NCBI RefSeq assembly: GCF_014648495.1
Contig: NZ_BMRF01000009.1
Span: 213,281-277,280, forward strand
Direction of reading: 5' to 3'
Origin: Actinomadura cremea
GTDB taxonomy: Bacteria > Actinomycetota > Actinomycetes > Streptosporangiales > Streptosporangiaceae
Length of the DNA stretch: 64,000 bases
Shown: positions 33,700 to 43,059 of the stretch, piece after piece
Position numbering within the stretch: the first letter of the stretch is position 1
How the letters are laid out: the number at the start of each line of letters is the position of its first letter
Notes under the pieces: model-generated
Databases searched by the model: none
Told to the model about the DNA's origin: nothing
What the model saw: only the letters and a program-made list of their open reading frames with translations
Made by a program: the position numbers and the translations under genes

Positions 33700-35436
33700 C
33701 GCGGCCTCGTCATGGTCGAGTACAGCCACGTGGACGACGACGCCAGCAAGTCCATCCAAGCGCAGGTGGGGATCTCCCGGCGCGAGCACGTTCCCGGCCT
33801 CGGCTGGCTGGCGGACGAGGTCCACGCCGCCGGCGCGAAGATCGGCATCCAACTGGAGCACTGCGGACGGCAGAAGTTCCTCGGCACCGCCCCGATCAAG
33901 TCGGCATCCGACGTCTCCTGGGACTACGTCGAGTCGCAGTACGGTGAGCGTCCGGTGCCGCTGACCGAGGAGGAGATCGCGGGGGTCGTCGCCGCGTTCG
34001 CCGACGCCGCCGAGCGGGCCCGCCTGGCCCGGTTCGACCTGGTGGAGGTCCACGCGGGACACGGATACCTGCTCACCAACTTCCTGTCCCCGCACACCAA
34101 CAGGCGCACGGACCGATACGGCGGCTCCTTCGAGAACCGGGCACGGCTCACGCTGGACGTCGCCGCCGCCATCCGCGAGCGGGTACCGCGCGACTTCCCG
34201 CTCGGCTTCCGGGTGTCGGTCACCGACTACGAGGCCGACGGCATCCCGATCGAGGAGACGGTGGAGCTGGCGCGGCGGCTCGAGGCGGCGGGCGTGGACG
34301 TCATCCATGCGTCCGGCGGCCACCACGCCCTGATGGAGTACGAGGTCAGCCCCTGGTTCATGCCCCGCGCTCCGCACCGCTGGGGATGGGAGAAGATCAA
34401 GGAGGCGGTGTCCGTCCCGGTGATCGGGTCGGGTTCGCTCGTCAGCCCGGAGGTCGCGGGAGAGGTCCTCGCGTCCGGCGGCGCCGACTTCGTGTCCCTC
34501 GGCCGCGCGATGCTCGCCGACCCCGACTGGACCCGCAAAGCCCGCGAGGGACGGCTGCTCGACATCGTCCCGTGCATCCGCTGCAACGACGGATGCCTGC
34601 ACCGCGGCCTCAACGCGGGCCGCAGCACCGGCTGCACGGTGAACCCGAGCATGGGCGGGGAGTACCGGTACCCGATCGAGCCCGCGCCGGCCGCCCGGCG
34701 CGCGGCGGTCGTCGGCGGCGGGCCCGCCGGGCTGCGCGCCGCGGCGGTGCTCGCCGACCGGGGCCACGAGGTGACGCTCTTCGAACCCGGCCCGCTCGGC
34801 GGGACCCTCACCGCGGCGACCCGCTCGTCCCGCAAGGGCGACCTCGCCGCGCTCCGCGACCACCTCGTCCACCAGGTGCGGTCCCGGAAGGTGACGGTCG
34901 TCCCCGAGCGCGCCGACGCGGCGGCGCTCACCGGATACGACATCATCATGGTGGCGACCGGCGGCGTGGGCCGTCCCCTCCCCGGGACGCGGCACGCCCG
35001 CGACGTCGGGGACCCCTCCGAGGTGGTCTCACCCGTGGTCGTGGCGGGCGGCGGCATGACCGGGGCGGACACCGCCCTGTGGCTCGCCGACGCCGGCCAC
35101 GAGGTCACGATCGTCGAAGCGGGCCCGGCCCTGCTCGCCAACCAGGAGGTGTTCACCGACGCGGCATCGCTGCCCGGCCTGCTCGCCGAGGCGGGCGTCA
35201 CCGTCGTCACCGGCACGGAGGTGACGGGCGCGGACGAGACGGGCGCGCGGACCGCGGACGGCGGGACGGTTCCGGCGGCCACGGTCCTGACGGCGACCGG
35301 GTACGCGGCGAACCCGGTCCTGGCGGACGCCGTCCGCGCGACGGGCGCGGAGGTCACGGTCCTCGGCGGCGCCCGGCGTCCCGGGCGCGTCATGGACGCC
35401 CTGCACGACGCGTTCTTCGCGGCGCGCATCGCCTGA
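33700..35436 (+). pseudogene. Old-yellow-enzyme family NADH:flavin oxidoreductase/2,4-dienoyl-CoA reductase-like, 5'-truncated
   Basis: From 33700 the frame reads RGLVMVEYSHVDDD, the expected sequence starting at about residue 50 of this family; the first beta strand and FMN-binding residues are gone. The rest is intact: HAGHGYLLTNFLSPHTNRR, GGSFENRARL, the 4Fe-4S cysteines (CIRCNDGC, then C in CTVNP), and the FAD/NAD domain with VVGGGPAGLRAAAVLADRG. An ATG exists at 33712 but without a ribosome site. The head-to-head abutment with the truncated epoxide hydrolase shows that one deletion removed both 5' ends. Confidence 0.8.
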
Positions 35437-35493
35437 TCCCGCGGGGACGTCCACGGGGACGCCCCCGCACCACCGACAGCGAGAGGAGGCCCG

Positions 35494-36290
35494 ATGGGCG
35501 CTCTGGACGGAAAGTCGATCATGCTCACCGGGGCGGGCGCGGGCATCGGCCGCGCGGTCGTGCGGCGCTACGTCGCCGAGGGCGCCCGCGTCGTCGCCGT
35601 GGACCTCGACGGTGAGGGACTGGCGAGCCTGGCCGCCGAGTCGGGCGGCGCGGTCGTCCCGCTCGTCGCGGACGTCCGCTCCTGGCAGGACAACGTCGCG
35701 GCGGTGGAGACCGCCGTGACCGAGTTCGGGGGCCTGGACGTCCTGGTCGCCAACGCGGGCATCACCGACGGCGCCCGCCCCCTCCTCGACATCCCGGCGA
35801 GAAGCTGACGGGAGCGTTCCAGGAACTGACGGCCGTCAACGTCCTCGCCGCGCTCCTCGCCGCTCGCGCCGCCGCCGACGCTCTCATCCGCAGCCGGGGG
35901 AGCATCATCGTGACGGGCTCGTACGCGAGTTTCCACGCGTCCGGGGGAGGCGTCCTCTACACCGCGTCCAAGCACGCGCTCCTCGGGGTCGTCCGCCAGC
36001 TCGCCTACGAGCTGGCGCCGGACGTCCGGGTCAACGGGGTCGCGCCCGGCATCGCCCCGACACGGCTGCGCGGCATCGACGTCCTCGGCCAGGACCGCTC
36101 CGATTCCGTCCTGGAAGGGACCGCGGCCGTCCTGCCGCTGCAGGAGGTGCCCTCCACCGAGTCCTACGGCGGCCTGTACACGTTGCTCGCGAACCCCGCC
36201 GACTCCGGCCACCTCACCGGTACCATGATCGCCGCCGACAGCGGCCTCTCGGTCCGCGGCCTGGCCCGCCCCGGCGGCCGCGTGCAGTGA
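35494..36290 (+). pseudogene. Short-chain dehydrogenase (BphB/HcaB-like cis-dihydrodiol dehydrogenase), one frameshift
   Basis: ATG 35494 has GAGGAGG 6 nt upstream. MLTGAGAGIGRAVVRRYVAE (cofactor motif) and LVANAGITDG are in the first frame, which stops at 35808. One base out of phase, LTGAFQELTAVNVLAALLAA, SIIVTGSYASFHASG, YTASKHALLGVVRQ (active YxxxK) and the BphB-like tail GQDRSDSVLEG continue to 36290. Adding one G near 35799 (GEKLTGAF expected) restores the whole protein. It may be a real frameshift or a sequencing error; in the second case this is an intact gene in an operon with the oxidoreductase. Confidence 0.8.
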
Positions 36291-36352
36291 AGGCCCGCCG
36301 AGCCTGAGCGACGGCGGCCATGTGGGACGGAGAGGAACGCGGTGCGGCTCCG

Positions 36353-36618
36353 TCAGCGGACGGACCTGCCGCGGAAGGCGACCACCAGCCCGCTGAGCAG
36401 GGTGAGGACCGCCGCCATCAGGTAGAGCAGCGTGTAGTTCTTGTCGTCGCCGGAGGCGCCGATCGCCAGGAAGACCGGCGCGATGAGCGGCGCGAGTCCC
36501 TGCGCGATCGACGTGGAGAAGCCGTAGATGCCGGTGAAGCGCCCGGCGTCGCTGTCGCGCTCGGGCAGCACGTCCAGCATGAGTGCCTGGTCGACGGCGG
36601 CGAACAGGCCCGATGCGG
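36353..36618 (-). pseudogene. MFS transporter, C-terminal relic
   Basis: The frame GLFAAVDQALMLDVLPERDS, FTGIYGFSTSIAQGLAPLI, YLMAAVLTLLSGLVVAFRGR represents the last two to three helices of a major facilitator family transporter. It begins at 36618 directly against a glycosidase fragment in the same direction, so a deletion fused the two. An ATG at 36580 has no ribosome site. Confidence 0.65.
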
Positions 36619-37064
36619 GCCAAGTCCAGCCGATGGGGGTTCAGATGGAGCCACGTTCCGGCGCGGTACTCCTCGGCGACCTCGCCCCCGAACGCCGCGC
36701 CCATGTCGAACTTGTCCGGGTACTGCACGGGTCCGCGTGCGGACTCGTAGGTCGACATCGCGTCGTCGAGGACGAACCCGCCGGGATTGGGCATCGAGTG
36801 CCGGCCCCAGGTCGACATCGTCGCGGTGTTCACCGCCGCCCGTCCCTCGGCTCGGGCGGCGGCCTGGTCGTGGAAGGCGGTCAAGGTCTGCATTCCGGTG
36901 ATGTCGGCGGTGTAGGCGAAGTCGCCGTTGCCGACCGTCAGCGCCTGCGCGGGGTCGGGTTCCGTCAGTTCCACGGTGTGGCGGCGGACCACCGCCTGCC
37001 GGTCGATCATCGTCGTCCTTCCGGTGGGAGCCCGGCCGGATCTTCCGGTGGCCGTGTTCGTCAT
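36619..37064 (-). pseudogene. Hairpin-type glycoside hydrolase, N-terminal fragment
   Basis: From ATG 37010 (GGAAGGA upstream) or ATG 37064 (ATGA overlap with the GH2 stop) the frame reads MIDRQAVVRRHTVELTEPDP, LTVGNGDFAYTADITGMQTL, MSTWGRHSMPNPGGF and LHLNPHRLDLARIG. This is the N-terminal domain of large six-hairpin glycosidase-like proteins. After about 130 codons it stops at the junction with the transporter relic. It was the third gene of the GH43-like/GH2 operon before the deletion. Confidence 0.6.
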
Positions 37065-39523
37065 TCGACGGCGACCGAGATCTCGACCGGTTCGCATTCC
37101 GGAGCAGTGGCCAGCAAGCGGATCTTTCCCGGGCCGGTCGGACGCAGGACGGCCAGCGCGCGTCCCTCGTAGGTGGTGTGCTCGGTCGCGTCGAACCGTT
37201 CCTCGGTCACCGGGGCGGCGCTGCCGAAGCCGGCGAGGACGCCCGCGCCGGAGACGTCCACGCTCACCGTCCGGTCGGCCGCCGGATGGGGTGTTCCGCG
37301 CTCGTCGGTCAGCGTGAACGTCACGAACGCCAGGTCGCCGCCGGCGGTCGTGACGGCCGGACGGTCGGCCTCGGCGCGCAGCCGCAGCGGTCCCCCGGCG
37401 GTTCGCAGGAGGTGGCGCCCGGACTCGGCGCCGCCCCGGTAGGAGACCGCCACCAGCTCGCCCGGTGCGTAGACGGTCTCGAACTCGGCGCGGAACCGCT
37501 GCCCGGCTCCGGCGGGCCGTCGTCCGAGCGAGGTCCCGTTGACGAGCAGTTCCACCTCGTCCGCGTCGCTGTAGACCTCGACGGTGACGGGCGAACCCTC
37601 GAAGCCCGGCCACGTCCAGCTCGAGAGGGTGTCGCTCCACGCCCACGGGCTCCCGCCCCAGGTCTTCCCATGCTGCTCCGGCCGTCGGACGGCGACGTAG
37701 GGAGCGGGGCGCAGGCCGAAGACGATCTGGCGGTAGTAGGAGACGGGGCGCCGGTGGCCGGTGATGTCCAGATCGCCGCAGCCCGCCAGCAGGTGGGGGT
37801 AGGGGGCAACGTGGGTCGGCCGGGGCGACTCGGGCGTGAGGTACTGGGGGCGTCCGATGCCGACTTCGCCCAGGTAGTCCCAGCCGGTCCAGGTGAAGTC
37901 GCCGATGACGTGGCCGTGCTGCTCGACCAGCCTCCAGTTGCCGTCGATCCGGGTGGGGAAGGTCTCGGTGCCCACGATGATCCGGCCCGGGAACAGCTCC
38001 CGGTCCATCGCGTAACGGCTCTCGGAGTAGTTCATCCCGGCGACGTCCAGCACCGAGTACGACTCGGCGGTGCGCTCGGTCACCAGCTCCGAGACGGCGA
38101 CCCTGTTCATCATGTCGCCCGCGTCGGCCATCACGGTATTGATGCCCGCCTCTTCGTCACCGGGCCCGGCCGCCGGCTCACGGCCCGCCTGCCGCATCTT
38201 CAAGACCTCGGGCAGCACGGCCAGCATGTTGTTCACGCCGTTGGTGACGAACCGGGTGCCGTCCAGCTCACGGACCTTCTCGGCGAGCCGGCGCCCCCAC
38301 ACGGCCCCGGCGGCCGAACCGGCCTCGGGGATCTCGTTGCCGATCGAGTACATGACGACGCTGGGGTGGTTGACGTCCTTGGCGACCATCGCCTCGACGT
38401 CGCGCTCCCACCATTCGGGGAAGTGCAGGCCGTAGTCGAACTCGGACTTGGCCGACGTCCACATGTCGAACGCCTCGTCCATCACCAGGACGCCGAGCCG
38501 GTCGCAGGCGTCCAGCATCGCCCGGCTCATCGGGTGGTGGGACATGCGGATCGCGTTGAAGCCCGCGTCCTTCAGCAGTTCCACCCGCCGTTCCTCGGCG
38601 CGGGCGAACGTCGCCGCGCCGAGCACCCCGTTGTCGTGGTGGACGCACGCGCCGCGCAGCTTGACCGTCCGTCCGTTGACGCGCAACCCGAACCGCGGGT
38701 CGAGCTGCAGCGTCCGGATGCCGAAGACGGCCTCCTCGGCGTCGACCTCCTCCGCCCCTTCCCGCAGGCTCGAACGGCAGGTGTACAGGGACGGCGAGTC
38801 GGTGCTCCACAGCGCCGGGTCGAAGACGTACAGGCGCGGACGGGCGGTCGCCGGCTCACCCGGAAGCACCGTGACCTTCGAGACGTCGGCGGCCACGACG
38901 CTCCCTGCGGCGTCCCGGATCTCGGTGACCAGGTCGAGGGTACGGATCGTCCGCGCGTCGTTGTCGACCGTGACCGCGACCTCCACCACGGCCCGGTCCC
39001 GGTCGATGTCGGGCGTGGTCACGCGGACACCGTCGAGGGCGAACCGCGCCGTGCCGCCGAGGAGCATCCAGGTGTCGCGGTAGATCCCCGCGCCGGTGTA
39101 CCAGCGGGAGTCGCGGTGGGCGCGCGCTTCGACCCGGATCTCGTTGTCCTGCCCGAAGCGCAGGAACCGGTCGGCGTCGATGTGGAAGTGGGAGTAGCCG
39201 TACGGGCGCTGCCCCGCGTAGTCGCCGTTGATGTGGACGGTCGCGTCGCGGTAGACGCCCTCGAACTCGAAGAAGATGCGCTTGCCTCGGTGCTCCTCCG
39301 GCACGAAGAAGGTCTTGCGGTACTCGAACGCGCCGCCGGGGAAGTAGGCTCCGGCTCCGTTCTCCATCGTGGCCGCGCCCCGCGGGGCCACCCGGTCCTG
39401 CTCGATCATCGCGTCGTGCGGCAGCGTCACCGTCCGGTACTCCACGGAGGTGCCGGACAGCTCGGCGAAGGGATTGACCTTCGGCCGGACCTGCCAGCCG
39501 TCGTTGAACGATGTGCGGATCAT
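37061..39523 (-). CDS. Glycoside hydrolase family 2 (beta-galactosidase/glucuronidase-like)
   Basis: An 820-residue protein with no signal peptide, so cytoplasmic. Start ATG 39523 has AGGAAGA upstream and overlaps the stop of the preceding gene. Domains in order: sugar-binding jelly roll (FEFEGVYRDATVHINGDYAG, RWYTGAGIYRDTWML), immunoglobulin-like domain, and TIM barrel with KLRGACVHHDNGVLG. The acid/base glutamate is in YSIGNEIPEAG and the nucleophile in GTETFPTR. C-terminal beta domains follow (DADEVELLVNG). GH2 enzymes release beta-galactose, mannose or glucuronate; the substrate is not fixed by sequence. A divergent LacI gene and an operator suggest sugar induction. Confidence 0.92.
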   Translation of the reverse strand: MIRTSFNDGWQVRPKVNPFAELSGTSVEYRTVTLPHDAMIEQDRVAPRGAATMENGAGAYFPGGAFEYRKTFFVPEEHRGKRIFFEFEGVYRDATVHINGDYAGQRPYGYSHFHIDADRFLRFGQDNEIRVEARAHRDSRWYTGAGIYRDTWMLLGGTARFALDGVRVTTPDIDRDRAVVEVAVTVDNDARTIRTLDLVTEIRDAAGSVVAADVSKVTVLPGEPATARPRLYVFDPALWSTDSPSLYTCRSSLREGAEEVDAEEAVFGIRTLQLDPRFGLRVNGRTVKLRGACVHHDNGVLGAATFARAEERRVELLKDAGFNAIRMSHHPMSRAMLDACDRLGVLVMDEAFDMWTSAKSEFDYGLHFPEWWERDVEAMVAKDVNHPSVVMYSIGNEIPEAGSAAGAVWGRRLAEKVRELDGTRFVTNGVNNMLAVLPEVLKMRQAGREPAAGPGDEEAGINTVMADAGDMMNRVAVSELVTERTAESYSVLDVAGMNYSESRYAMDRELFPGRIIVGTETFPTRIDGNWRLVEQHGHVIGDFTWTGWDYLGEVGIGRPQYLTPESPRPTHVAPYPHLLAGCGDLDITGHRRPVSYYRQIVFGLRPAPYVAVRRPEQHGKTWGGSPWAWSDTLSSWTWPGFEGSPVTVEVYSDADEVELLVNGTSLGRRPAGAGQRFRAEFETVYAPGELVAVSYRGGAESGRHLLRTAGGPLRLRAEADRPAVTTAGGDLAFVTFTLTDERGTPHPAADRTVSVDVSGAGVLAGFGSAAPVTEERFDATEHTTYEGRALAVLRPTGPGKIRLLATAPECEPVEISVAVE

Positions 39524-40066
39524 GAAAGCTCGTCTTCCTGGGTTGCCGACCCGTACCGGGGACTTCTGGCGGCGAGGGGGACGCCGTCGAGGGAGGCCGG
39601 TGCGGCCGTCAGATGCTCCGGTACCTGGGCGCAGACCGCGACCGGAACCTCCGGCAGCCACCGGTCGGCCAGCGCGATAAAAAAGTCCCATCTTGTGGGG
39701 GTGCTTGATGACCGACGAGATCTGGGACCGGTAGGAAGCGCCGGTGCCGTCGCCGGGGTGCGCATCGCCCGGCACCGTCCAGGGCCCGTGGTAGGTGTCG
39801 GCGACCGCGACCTCGCTCGGGTCGGGGAAGTATCCCGACGCGCCGGAGGTGAACAGGCAGTGCTTGGCGCCGCGGCGGAAATGGGCCGGGGCCTCGCGGA
39901 CGAACGGCGGTCGCGGCCGCGGGAAGTGCGTGGAGTAGTAGCCGGTCACGTCGGTGTAGTCCGCGGTGAGGTCGGCGCAGATCGACTCGCTGCGGACGCG
40001 CTCGAAGTGGTAGTAGCCCTTGCCGTCGGCCGGGTCGACGACCAGGTCGAAGTCCCCGGCGCTCAT
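39520..40066 (-). pseudogene. GH43/GH117-like five-bladed glycosidase, 5'-truncated and frameshifted
   Basis: From 40066 the frame reads SAGDFDLVVDPADGKGYYHF, TGYYSTHFPRPRPPFVREAP, SGYFPDPSEVAVADTYHGPW and YRSQISSVIKHPHK. The frame is then shifted at a run of six T/A bases near 39680 and continues as ALADRWLPEVP in the next phase to the TGA at 39520, which overlaps the GH2 start. Removing one base from the run restores continuity. The N-terminal half of the propeller is absent, so the gene is truncated even if the run is a sequencing error. Confidence 0.65.
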
Positions 40067-40151
40067 CCCCGGACCTGGCCGGGGGCGATGCTCCTACGGT
40101 GCCGCTCGCTCACGCTCGGACCACTCCATCCCTTCCTCAGCGGACCACGGC

Positions 40152-40167
40152 ACTAATGCCCATTAGT
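40152..40167. promoter_or_regulatory. 16-bp palindrome, probable LacI-family operator
   Basis: ACTAATGCCCATTAGT is a perfect palindrome with a central CC pair: seven-base arms ACTAATG and CATTAGT. It lies in the 266-nt gap between the divergent glycosidase operon (minus) and the lacI-type gene (plus), and is unusually A/T-rich for its surroundings. Size, symmetry and place fit a LacI/GalR operator controlling both directions. Confidence 0.65.
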
Positions 40168-40332
40168 AATGCGGATCAGTAGCGTAGATCCCTCGCCCGG
40201 GAGCACACAAGACACGGATCCGTGACAGGCGGGGACACCGGCTGTGCGCGACGCCCGCGCGGCCGGCCGTGGGGCGGGAGGTTTTACCATGGGACGGCGC
40301 CGGAGAGATCGGCGTCCCTGTGACGAGAGACC

Positions 40333-41310
40333 ATGACGCGACCTGCAAAGCGCCCCACCAGCTCCGACGTCGCCCGCGCCGCCGGAGTGTCCCAGACCAC
40401 GGTGAGCTTCGTGCTCAACAACAGGCCGGGACAGTCGATCCCCGAGGAGACCAGGCGCCGCGTCCTGGACGCGGCCCGGCGGCTGGACTACCGCCCCCAC
40501 GCCTCCGCCCGCGCCCTCGCCGCCGGACGCAGCGACATCGTCCTGCTGTCCATCCCCGACCTGCCCATCGGCCAGGGCATCAGCCGCTTCGTCGAGGGAC
40601 TGGCCGCGGCGCTCGCCGACCACGGGCTGACCCTGGTCACCCACCTCGCCGGAGTGCGCGGGCGGCCCCTGCCCGACGTCTGCGCCGCCGTCGGCGCCTC
40701 GGCCGTCGTCGGTTTCGACGCCTTCGACGCCGACACCGTCCAGGCGCTGCACCGGGCGGGGGCCGACGTCGTCCTCCCGTCCCTCCCCGTCGGAGCCCCG
40801 GTGATGCACCCGGTCGGACGTGTCCAGGCCGAGCACCTCATCGCCCGCGGACACCGGCGCGTCGGCTACGCCCTCCCCGCACACGAAGGCCTGCTCCCCA
40901 TGGCCGAGGAACGCCTGCAGGGAGTCGCCGCGGCCTGCGCCGACGCCGGCGTCGACCCGCCCCTGGCACTCGCCACGAGCCTGGACGCCGACAGCGCGGC
41001 CCGCGCCGTCGCGCAGTGGCGCGAACGGTCGGTGACGGGCGTGTGCGCATTCAACGACGAGACCGCGATCGCGGTTCTGGCGGGCATGCGCGAACACGGC
41101 CTGGCCGCCCCCGCGGACATCGCGCTCGTCGGAGCCGACGACATCCCCACCGCCCGCCTGACCTCACCCCCGCTCACCACCGTCGCCTTCGACATGGACG
41201 AGGTGGTCGAGCGCCGGGCCGTGGCCGTCCTGGCCAAGCTCTCCGGCGGCCAGGAGAGCTCCGAAGGCGCGAAGCTCGATCCCCGGATCGTGGCTCGCGA
41301 ATCCACCTGA
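40333..41310 (+). CDS. LacI/GalR-family transcriptional regulator
   Basis: A 325-residue protein from the ATG at 40333. N-terminal helix-turn-helix and hinge: SSDVARAAGVSQTTVSFVLN, RRRVLDAARRLDYRPHASAR. The C-terminal periplasmic-binding-protein-like domain (DIVLLSIPDLPIGQ, HLIARGHRRVGYALPA, GVCAFNDETAIAVLAGMREH, DIALVGADDIPTARL) should bind a sugar. Divergence from the GH2 operon and the palindrome between them make it the probable repressor of that operon, released by an oligosaccharide product. Confidence 0.93.
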   Translation: MTRPAKRPTSSDVARAAGVSQTTVSFVLNNRPGQSIPEETRRRVLDAARRLDYRPHASARALAAGRSDIVLLSIPDLPIGQGISRFVEGLAAALADHGLTLVTHLAGVRGRPLPDVCAAVGASAVVGFDAFDADTVQALHRAGADVVLPSLPVGAPVMHPVGRVQAEHLIARGHRRVGYALPAHEGLLPMAEERLQGVAAACADAGVDPPLALATSLDADSAARAVAQWRERSVTGVCAFNDETAIAVLAGMREHGLAAPADIALVGADDIPTARLTSPPLTTVAFDMDEVVERRAVAVLAKLSGGQESSEGAKLDPRIVAREST

Positions 41311-41454
41311 GCCGTGGGCGACCACGGCGGCGCGGCACCGCTGAGAACGAGGCCAAACCACGACCGCACTGCATCTCGTGCGGACCGCCCTGCTCGCTCG
41401 TCAGTACTCCATCCGTAGATCGTGCTCCGAGGGTGCGTCGGCGAGGGACGGCCG

Positions 41455-41916
41455 TTACTCCAGCCACGTCCCGTCGCGCATGATGACTCTTCCGCGTAGT
41501 TCTGGCTCGCCACGCCAAGCGCGCACGGTCCGCGGAACCACACGTAGATACAGGAAGGAGCCCTCTTCCATGCGCGGATCCCACCCGAACTTGTCGGCGA
41601 ACGCCTCTGCTGCGCTTCCGGGCACCTCCTGGTCCGGGAAATACTCCGCCTCGCCCTGGAGGAGCACCACGTCGAAGGTGTCCGGTAGCGACAGGCGCAC
41701 GCGCGGCTCTTTTCGGACGTTTCGTGCAGTCACGGAAGTGGCGCCGGTGCACATCCACACTGCTCGCCCATCCCACAAGAACCACAGCGGCACCTGGTGC
41801 GGCCCGTGATCAGGGTGAGCCGTCGACACCCATACGTCCCGCTCGGTAACGAGCCGCTCAAGAGCGTCGCGCACACGTTCCGCCGTCTGGCGACGGACGA
41901 TTTCCGGGGTCTCCAT
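41455..41916 (-). CDS. Pyridoxamine 5'-phosphate oxidase-fold flavin/F420-dependent protein
   Basis: A 153-residue split-barrel protein starting METPEIVRRQTAERVRDALE. The following strands (DVWVSTAHPDHGPHQVPLWF, LWDGRAVWMCTGATSVTARN, VRKEPRVRLSLPDTFDVVLL, QGEAEYF) match the PPOX/F420-dependent deazaflavin family of actinobacteria, which bind FMN or F420 and reduce small molecules. ATG 41916 is used although its ribosome site is weak; a 33-residue upstream extension looks non-coding. It is transcribed alone. Cofactor and substrate are undetermined. Confidence 0.82.
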   Translation of the reverse strand: METPEIVRRQTAERVRDALERLVTERDVWVSTAHPDHGPHQVPLWFLWDGRAVWMCTGATSVTARNVRKEPRVRLSLPDTFDVVLLQGEAEYFPDQEVPGSAAEAFADKFGWDPRMEEGSFLYLRVVPRTVRAWRGEPELRGRVIMRDGTWLE

Positions 41917-42211
41917 GAGGACCGACCCTAGCCAAGCAGGCGCGAAGCGCGCCTCCGGCGCAGGACCTACTCCCAGCGACCGACGAGCCCCTCGGCCTTG
42001 ACTCCGGGCGACCAACTTCGGTGCTCAGGTGGCCGCCGGAAGTGCTCAGCCGCGCCTGTCCCCGGAAACGGCCGACTCGTGATCCCGCCTGCATCCGTCG
42101 CCGGCCGCGCACGCGGCTCGGCTCGCCGTCGGAGCCAGAGCGGGCAGCCGTGGGCTCGCCGGGAACATTTGTCCAAGACCGGGGGGCGAGCGTCGGTGCA
42201 TCGTTCTCTGC

Positions 42212-43021
42212 ATGAGCAAGTCTGAGGTTGACCCCTCGTATCGGATGCACGTAGTTCATGACGGCTCGCGCCAAGCGGCGCCGTTGTTGCTCGTCCATGG
42301 GTCGGGGGCATCGAGTGGCTCTTGGAGCCCGGTGATCCCGGCTCTCGCCGTCCACCATCACCTCATCCGGGTCGACCTGCCGGGCTGCGGCCAGTCCCCG
42401 CCCGCCGCGTCGCACGATGTGCCCGACCACGCGGGACGGGTGGCGGCGGTGCTGGACGATCTCGGCTTTGACCGCGTGACCGTGGTCGGGCACTCCAGCG
42501 GCGGATATGTCGCCACCGCGCTCGCCGAACAGCGTCCCGACCTGGTGCGGTCGATCGCGCTGGTCAGCACCGGACCGCGTCCCGATGCGCTCCTTCCGCA
42601 GCCGCCCGTCCTGCGGGTGCTGCTGGGGCCGCCCGTCGGCCCGCTGCTGTGGTCGAGACGTTCGGACGCGATGATCCGCAGGGGCATCGAGGCGACGGTC
42701 GTCCAGCCGGTGGACGTCCCGGACGACATGGTCGCCGAGCTCAGGAGCACCACCTACCGCACGTTCAGGGCGGTGCTGCGCAAGAACAGCGCCTACATCG
42801 CCGAACGAAGCCTGCCCGATCGACTGGCCGCTCTCGACGTCCCGGTCCTGGTGATCTTCGGCGCCGCCGATCCCCGCTGGGAGCCGTCGTCGGCACACCA
42901 GTACGACGCGGTGGCGGGCGCGCGGGTCGAGATGCTGCCCGGCGTCGGGCATATGCCCATGTTCGAAGCGCCCGGGGCCACCAGCGAACTGCTGCTGGAA
43001 TTCGCTGCTGCGGGACGCTGA
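42212..43021 (+). CDS. Alpha/beta hydrolase
   Basis: A 269-residue protein with the canonical triad: the oxyanion region LLLVHGSGASSGSW, nucleophile elbow VVGHSSGGYVATALAE, the acid in VIFGAADPRW, and the histidine in PGVGHMPMFEAP. The order and spacing are those of esterase/haloperoxidase-like hydrolases with a small helical lid. There is no signal peptide. It is followed after 38 nt by an AraC-type regulator in the same direction, which may control it. The substrate is unknown. Confidence 0.9.
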   Translation: MSKSEVDPSYRMHVVHDGSRQAAPLLLVHGSGASSGSWSPVIPALAVHHHLIRVDLPGCGQSPPAASHDVPDHAGRVAAVLDDLGFDRVTVVGHSSGGYVATALAEQRPDLVRSIALVSTGPRPDALLPQPPVLRVLLGPPVGPLLWSRRSDAMIRRGIEATVVQPVDVPDDMVAELRSTTYRTFRAVLRKNSAYIAERSLPDRLAALDVPVLVIFGAADPRWEPSSAHQYDAVAGARVEMLPGVGHMPMFEAPGATSELLLEFAAAGR

Positions 43022-43059
43022 CGCCCGGCCGCGCGGCGCGGCGGGCATAGGCTGGACAC

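Noticed and set aside
37178-40156. 992-codon plus-strand frame
   Set aside because: Antisense to the GH2 gene with its full catalytic motifs; the opposite frame has no recognisable protein features.
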